Positions 59,107 to 64,000 of a DNA stretch of 64,000 nt are shown here, piece by piece (the stretch's first letter is position 1; every line of letters begins with the position of its first letter). The position numbers were made by a program, and so were the translations under genes. Under the pieces are notes generated by a model. The model did not search any database and was not told the DNA's origin. It saw only the letters and a list, made by a program, of their open reading frames with translations. Source of the DNA: Lobosporangium transversale (lineage: Eukaryota > Mortierellomycota > Mortierellomycetes > Mortierellales > Mortierellaceae); the NCBI RefSeq assembly GCF_002105155.1, contig NW_019029008.1, positions 426,188-490,187 of the forward strand. Direction: 5' to 3'.

Positions 59107-59211
59107 CAAAGACTCAATACATGAATCCAAGTTAATCTCGAATACCTCTCATCACCGTCCTCTCTACCCGGCTTTGCTCGAATGACATATCCTTATTGCT
59201 GTTGCTTAGGC

Positions 59212-59280
59212 CTTACTTATCGCGTTGCCTTATCATGTTGTCTTATCATGTTTTCTTATCATATTGTCTTAACATGAACA
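59212..59280. repeat. Short tandem repeat, ~15-bp unit TTATCATGTTGTC
   Basis: Four degenerate copies (CTTATCGCGTTGC, CTTATCATGTTGT, CTTATCATGTTTT, CTTATCATATTGT), non-coding. Confidence 0.75.
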
Positions 59281-59570
59281 GGGTGATTATTCAGTAGCTA
59301 AAGTCAAAGAAGTTCCTGCCATCAAAGACAAACGAATAGAAACGACGTGCTTAAAATTAGCTTGTTGAACTTCCTTGAAAGCGCAAGGGAGTCCCTCGAG
59401 AAGTCAGAGTTGACTCGAGTTATGGAGGATGAGGGAGAAGGAAGCAAGCGCAAAGAACTACAGGCAAGGAGGACATCAAAGAGAATTGTCGATAAAGCTC
59501 AAGCTATGGAGAATAAGGAAGAGTTGAGCAAACCCAGCGGATGAAATAAAAGAAAAAAATGAGTCGACTC
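59281..59570 (+). pseudogene. Lys/Glu-rich coding-like fragment
   Basis: Frames around 59286-59350 (DYSVAKVKEVPAIKDKRIET) and 59347-59544 (LLNFLESARESLEKSELTRV, then a basic/acidic helix) read like pieces of one protein split by a stop. They lie between two Crinkler relics and may belong to one of them. Not recognised. Confidence 0.3.
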
Positions 59571-59804
59571 AAGCGGAGGACGACAATCCTAATAGGCCAA
59601 GCAGGGATAAGGGACCAAGGAAAAGGTAGCGATCGTTTCTTTTACTTCTTTTTACTCGCCATTGTTTATGACAATGGCGTAGACACAATTTTGTAATATA
59701 ACACTAATAAATAAATTAAAATATCGCTATTCAGTAAACCTAAGCAAGGAGAAGTGAGCACGCCAAGCGGATTGCCGCAGCTGCATCATCGGAATTTTCT
59801 CAAG

Positions 59805-60125
59805 CAAGTAGCAAGTTGTTTCTATTGTCTATTCCTATCTTCCCACCCATATGTTTTGTGTTGGGGCCCGACAAGCCATTCCAGGTCACATCAGAGGAGC
59901 ATCCGATCAAGCAAGTATCATTCAAGGAGATAATCGATAATATTACTGGATCCTGCTTGAAGAGAAGCCGATCAAACCTCGGAGAAAAGTGACAATATCA
60001 CATTCCTCCGTTCCATGGTCCCAGGCGACATACACGTCAAGCTTAAGGTTTAGAAGCTCGTTATCAACAACGATCAGAATGCTAAGGCAACACCTAGATA
60101 TTTAAAACATGCGGGACAGCATGTC
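59805..60125 (+). pseudogene. 3' fragment of a Crinkler paralogue, interrupted by a retrotransposon
   Basis: The DNA aligns by eye to 56390-56720 of the intact CRN gene. KLFLLSIPIFPPICFVLGPD corresponds to KLFLPSIPNFPCIDFALGPN, and VTSEEHPIKQVSFKEIIDNI to VSENHPIKQAPFKEIIDYI. Stops and frame changes follow. The alignment ends at CAGCATGTC (60117-60125), exactly where the LTR begins. Confidence 0.8.
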
Positions 60126-60330
60126 TGTTACGTCCTGAGGCTAGGGAGTGTACCCAAATGGAGCACTCCCCTTTTTATTCATAGATCAGAGCAATTAGTG
60201 ACGGCTATGTTGGAGCCTATATAAGGCTCCGACCTAGCTAAAATAATAAACAACTTTTGATCTCCTTGACTTCCGATTTACCATAAAACATATCATTTTT
60301 TCAAGGATCTACATAGAGTTACATCCATCC
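60126..60330 (+). repeat. 5' LTR (3' boundary uncertain)
   Basis: It starts TGTTACGTCC. The TATA box and a polyadenylation-like AATAAT/AATAAA lie within 130 bases. The downstream LTR is outside the window, so the end is only an estimate. Confidence 0.6.
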
Positions 60331-60390
60331 ATTTTATCAATCCATCCAACCATTTTTTTTTTCCATAATTTCAATCCCTTTATTTCAATC

Positions 60391-62838
60391 ATGTCTAATA
60401 TTAATAAAGTACCAATTAACGAAGATGTTGATATGGAAATCTCTTCACCAGAGAATGGCTCAGGCTTGACACCTGTCGAGCAGTTGAACTTATTGGTGGC
60501 TAGCCTGGTCGTAGATACGACGGAGAGTGTAGTCGAGTTCGGCAGTGATGCTGTTCCCGATATCGAGAATGTTACGATGCTTCTTCGAAGTTATAGACTT
60601 CAGAAGGAGGAGACACTCAGAAAGAAGGCATTGCTGTTCCTTAGGTACAATGATGCCAAATCAAAGTTAAGAAAAATTGACATTGATGAAAAGACACTTA
60701 CCAAGGCCTTAGGCGATCTCGCTCAACAGAAGGCAGACATCTTGAAGGTCTTAGTAAGACAAACTGAAGACTTGAATAGTTCTATTGAACATATGGAGGA
60801 GGTCAGAAATGGCTTATCTTCAAGCGAGGACGTTTCGATTGATAGATCGAGTGTGTCTGAAGCAGATAGTCACCGTATAACGGTGAAATGGGATCCTGCT
60901 AATCCCGAACATGACGCACTTCATCGAATCTTCAAAGAAGAGAACATTCCTTTGATGGAAGATTCAGAAGAGGTAGACTATACCAAGGTCAAGAAGAAAA
61001 CGTTTGCGGATGCGCCTATGCTTGATTTAGACGTGTCCAAGGTTCCCGGCAAGAATATGGTCAAGGAAATAGCAATCAGGGTTGTCACTTTCCGTGATGA
61101 CTTTGAGAGGATATTCCGTCGTAACCTTTCTGATGTTCTTTTCGACAAACTAGCATGGGATTACTTATCCCTCTGCGTTTCCAAAGTGTCCGGCCTGGCG
61201 CGAGACTATGACGATCTCATCAAGAAAGTGCCTCTTCAAGACAGGACCTGGTCTCGGGCAGTTACATGCTTGAATAAAGCTCTAAAGTTTGACATTCTAG
61301 GGGCTTACATCGCTGATATGGCGCTAGTTATGAGGCCTGAGAAGAATGACACTATTAGGTCGTTCGCGCAACGATTGCTACCACTGGTTGAGGCAGCTGG
61401 AATCCCAGATGATGGCTGCTATATGCTCATCAAAGCTTTATGCAATCATCTGTCCGACGTAGGATTTCAGGCTGTCATCAAGGAATTCGGCTCAGTGAAA
61501 AGTGTTAGCTCTTTGAAGGAGTTTCTAGAGTTCCTAGAAAAGACACCAGGTGCCTTAGGTGAGAAACGAACCGATGACGCCCATTGGTTTATCCAGAAGT
61601 ATGGAGGAGACGCTGGAGAACAGTATTTGCGATCCATCAAGTCCAGATCGGAATACACTCCTAGAGAGGTTCCGAGATCTAGTCATAAAAGATCTCGACT
61701 TAATGCCAATCCGTCAAGTGATAGAGAAGCCAAGAAGGCTAAACCATTCAAGGTCTGGTGTAAGGGAACGGAGAAGTGTAGGTCGAATCCGTACAAACAT
61801 GCCCCGGAGGACTGTCGGTATGCTAAGGATCAAGTCAGAGATCATTCTAAGGATAAGCCCAAGGACGTCAAGAGAACTGATGTGCGCAAGCCGCTTGCCT
61901 CAGTCAGTGCTTTTAAGAGGATTAGTGATAGTGCGCTCATAAGAGACATAATTCCGAATAAAGAATCCTTCTTTTCCTCGTACTCAATTGTTGAGAAAGC
62001 TTGTATCAAGCACCTAGGGGCTTTCAAAGGTCCCGCTCCTGGTGATAATAGAATAGCTGTGCCTATATTTATAAACGGGCAACAATATACAGCATTGTTA
62101 GATCCAGGCGCCACAACTTCTTTGCTCAGTAAGGAAGTAGCCATAGAGCAAGGTATTCGCTATGGTCGAGTACCAGGAGAATCTATAGCAATGATAGAAA
62201 AAGGGACTAGCACGGATAATGCCATTACTTGTGATAAAGTCCAATTGGTCTGCAACAATAGATCTGGAGAATATCAATTGTCGGTCATGGACATTGAGTA
62301 TTATGACTTCGTGTTGGGAATGGATCTCTTCGCTAGACTCGGCTTTTCCATCACGGGAATAGCCATGCCGGAGATACGAGAGGAGGAATCCCTATGGGTC
62401 CCATATGATGAAAAACCTCAAGTCATTCCGTCACAAACTCCAGAAAGAGAAAACAATGCTGAATTCAAAGCATTGAAAGAAAAGTTCCTGTTAGCACTGG
62501 AGCCTTATTTACAGGCGAATGAAGCCATCTCGCCAAATTCATTTTGCAATCTTGATACAATGAAGGTCCAGCTAAAGGTTAAACCCACCTGTATCATCCA
62601 GGAAAGATCTCGCCCATTCCATTCGCAAATTGAAAAAGAAGAAGTGGAAAAGACCATCCAGAAGTGGCAAGAAACGGGTGTTATCGTTCCAGCACCTAAG
62701 GGGTGTCCGTATAATAACTCCCTGACAATGGCAGCACGCCGTGACCTGGATGCTAATATTCTGAAATATAGAGTATGCCTTGATCCAAGAATGTTGAATC
62801 GTCAACTAGAGGATACTGATGTCTTCCTCTACCATTAA
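60391..62838 (+). pseudogene. Retrotransposon Gag-protease-RT (N-terminal frame)
   Basis: 815-codon frame. Residues ~1-430 are Gag: a coiled-coil start, then a capsid-like helical part (FAQRLLPLVEAAGIPDDGCY). A basic stretch and a zinc-knuckle-like WCKGTEKCRSNPYKHAPEDC near 455 follow, with spacing unlike the standard CCHC. The protease shows LLDPGATTSLLS at ~570, where D-[ST]-G-A is usual, and VLGMDLFARLGF, the usual second protease motif. RT begins with IIQERSRPFHSQIEKEEVEK and GVIVPAPKG. The frame stops at TAA 62836-62838 because one base is missing near 62825, just before the RT motif with the first catalytic Asp. Confidence 0.85.
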
Positions 62839-64000
62839 TCACTGATATCCAGCAGAGGGTAGCAGGGCATCTGTATTTCACCGCAATTGATCTGTCTCAG
62901 GCGTATCATCGCATGCCTGTAGAGAAATCAAGCCAACCACTAACTGCATTTACGTACGGTGGTAAGCAATATATGTTTGCTAGAGCACCTTTTGGTTTAA
63001 AACCCCTCACGAGTATCTTCCAAAGAGGAATGTCACAACTCTTAGATGATCTGCACTTTGCTGACAATTATGTGGATGACATTATTGTCTATTCGCACAC
63101 AGCAGAGGATCATATTCTTCATGTCAGCATTGTCATAGAAAGGCTTACAGCTGCAAAGTTGATAATCAATAGAGAAAAGAGTAAATTCCTTAGTACAGAA
63201 GTGCTACTACTGGGGTTCATAATCAACAAAGAAGGACGCAAAATAGATATCAACAAGGTTGCTAATGTGCATTCATGGACACCACCTACCAATAAGAAGA
63301 TGGTTCAACGCTATTTAGGCCTCTTCAATTATTTTAGGGAGTATATACCCTTGTACAGCTCGCTCACAGCACCTCTAAGATGCCCTGCGCAATGCCAAAG
63401 GCACTTTTGATCTTAATAAGGAGCAAATGCGAAGCTTTAACAGCATCAGATCGCTTATAGCCCAAGCTCCAGCCTTATCGTTCCCTGATTTTACTCAGCA
63501 ATTCTTTGTAGCCACCAGATGCCTCTAACGTAGGCATAGGAGCTGTCCTATATCAGCTACCGGGTGGCAAGGAAGATGAAACCAAGGTCAACTACATATC
63601 CTTTCAAGCCAGAGCATTGCATAAGCATGAGAAAAATTACCCAGCTTACAAGAAGGAACTCTTAGCAATTATTTTTGCACTAATGAAATTTCACCATTAC
63701 CTTTGGGGAAGAAGATTTACATTATATACTGATCACAGACCTCTGACGTACATTCATGAACAGAAGGAGTTGCCACAAATAATCCTGAATTGGAAGGCCA
63801 CTCTGCTCAACTATGATTTTGAATGTATTTATCGTCCAGGCCTGCTGAACATTATTCCAGACGCATTATCTCGCGCATTTCCTGAGGAATTGTGGAAGTC
63901 TCCTAAAGAAGAACAAGCTACATGTTCTACGAGTCGGCAGATTGCTTCTATGAGGCGAGGAACAGAGACTACCGAGAATGTTCAGGCAGCTCCACAGTTC
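62839..64000 (+). pseudogene. Retrotransposon reverse transcriptase and RNase H (shifted frames)
   Basis: RT continues with GHLYFTAIDLSQAYHRMPV (first catalytic Asp), FARAPFGLKPLTSIFQRGMS and NYVDDIIVYS (the YxDD box) at about 63067-63096. An extra base near 63378 breaks the frame, and another near 63517 breaks it inside the RNase H start (ATxDASNVGIGAVL region). RNase H continues with YPAYKKELLAIIFALMKFHH and YTDHRPLTYI, then the tether RPGLLNIIPDALSRAF. Only frame breaks, not missing motifs, separate this from an active pol. Confidence 0.85.

Larger units (their letters stand above)
60126..64000 (+). mobile_element. Ty3/Gypsy LTR retrotransposon, decayed, cut by window end
   Basis: The 5' LTR starts with TGTTACGTCC at 60126, defined by comparison with the uninterrupted Crinkler sequence. 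It contains a TATATAAGG promoter at about 60219 and AATAAA-like signals near 60244. Its 3' end and primer-binding site could not be placed. Gag-Pol begins at ATG 60391. The order is Gag, protease, reverse transcriptase, RNase H, which fits Ty3/Gypsy, with integrase presumably beyond the window. Three frame breaks in pol make this copy inactive. Confidence 0.9.

Overview
This is nuclear DNA of a filamentous fungus. The genes carry short GT-AG introns with long A or T homopolymers, the flanks are AT-rich, and promoters are pyrimidine-rich. The conserved genes include EAF, Rpn13, Dnmt2, Hrd1 and an F-BAR/muHD muniscin. Crinkler-type effectors, a coiled-coil/LRR-RI protein of an expanded family and Ty3/Gypsy and Tc1/mariner debris point to an early-diverging lineage, most likely Mortierellomycota. 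That placement is inferred from gene families, not from any search.

Layout. (1) 1-8335: a nearly perfect inverted repeat with arms of about 3.73 kb and a spacer of about 870 bp. Its left arm is cut by the window edge. Both arms carry an F-box gene remnant, a 9-bp minisatellite and a GC-rich island that may be a structured RNA. (2) 8.3-12.8 kb: a repeat-rich zone with a three-copy tandem array, a dispersed repeat also found near 53 kb, and gene debris. (3) 12.8-24.5 kb: an EAF transcription-elongation factor (+), a large low-complexity protein (+) and a secreted Rds1-like ferritin-fold protein (-). (4) 27.2-36.1 kb: a 114-aa intronless protein whose C-terminal half resembles phage tail-tube/gp19-type proteins. 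It is followed by a tail-to-tail pair, Rpn13 (+) and Dnmt2 (-), bracketed by two decayed Tc1/mariner transposases in opposite orientation. (5) 36.7-47.9 kb: an F-box/LRR protein (+), the ERAD ubiquitin ligase Hrd1 (-) and a Syp1/FCHO muniscin (-), all with splice structures resolved to the base. (6) 48.8-52 kb: a coiled-coil + leucine-rich-repeat gene with at least three frame-breaking lesions. (7) 54-60.1 kb: an intact Crinkler-like P-loop protein beside two decayed relatives. (8) 60126-64000: a Ty3/Gypsy retrotransposon with several frameshifts, inserted into the second Crinkler relic and running off the window.

Functionally the core genes lean toward ubiquitin-proteasome work (Rpn13, Hrd1, F-box proteins), transcription and RNA modification (EAF, Dnmt2) and endocytosis (Syp1). 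They do not form an operon-like system. The accessory ends hold fast-evolving effector-like and LRR families mixed with transposons, which looks like a birth-and-death zone. The items most worth following up are the tail-tube-like protein, the giant palindrome with its GC-rich island, and the decaying LRR and Crinkler genes whose lesions can be pinpointed.
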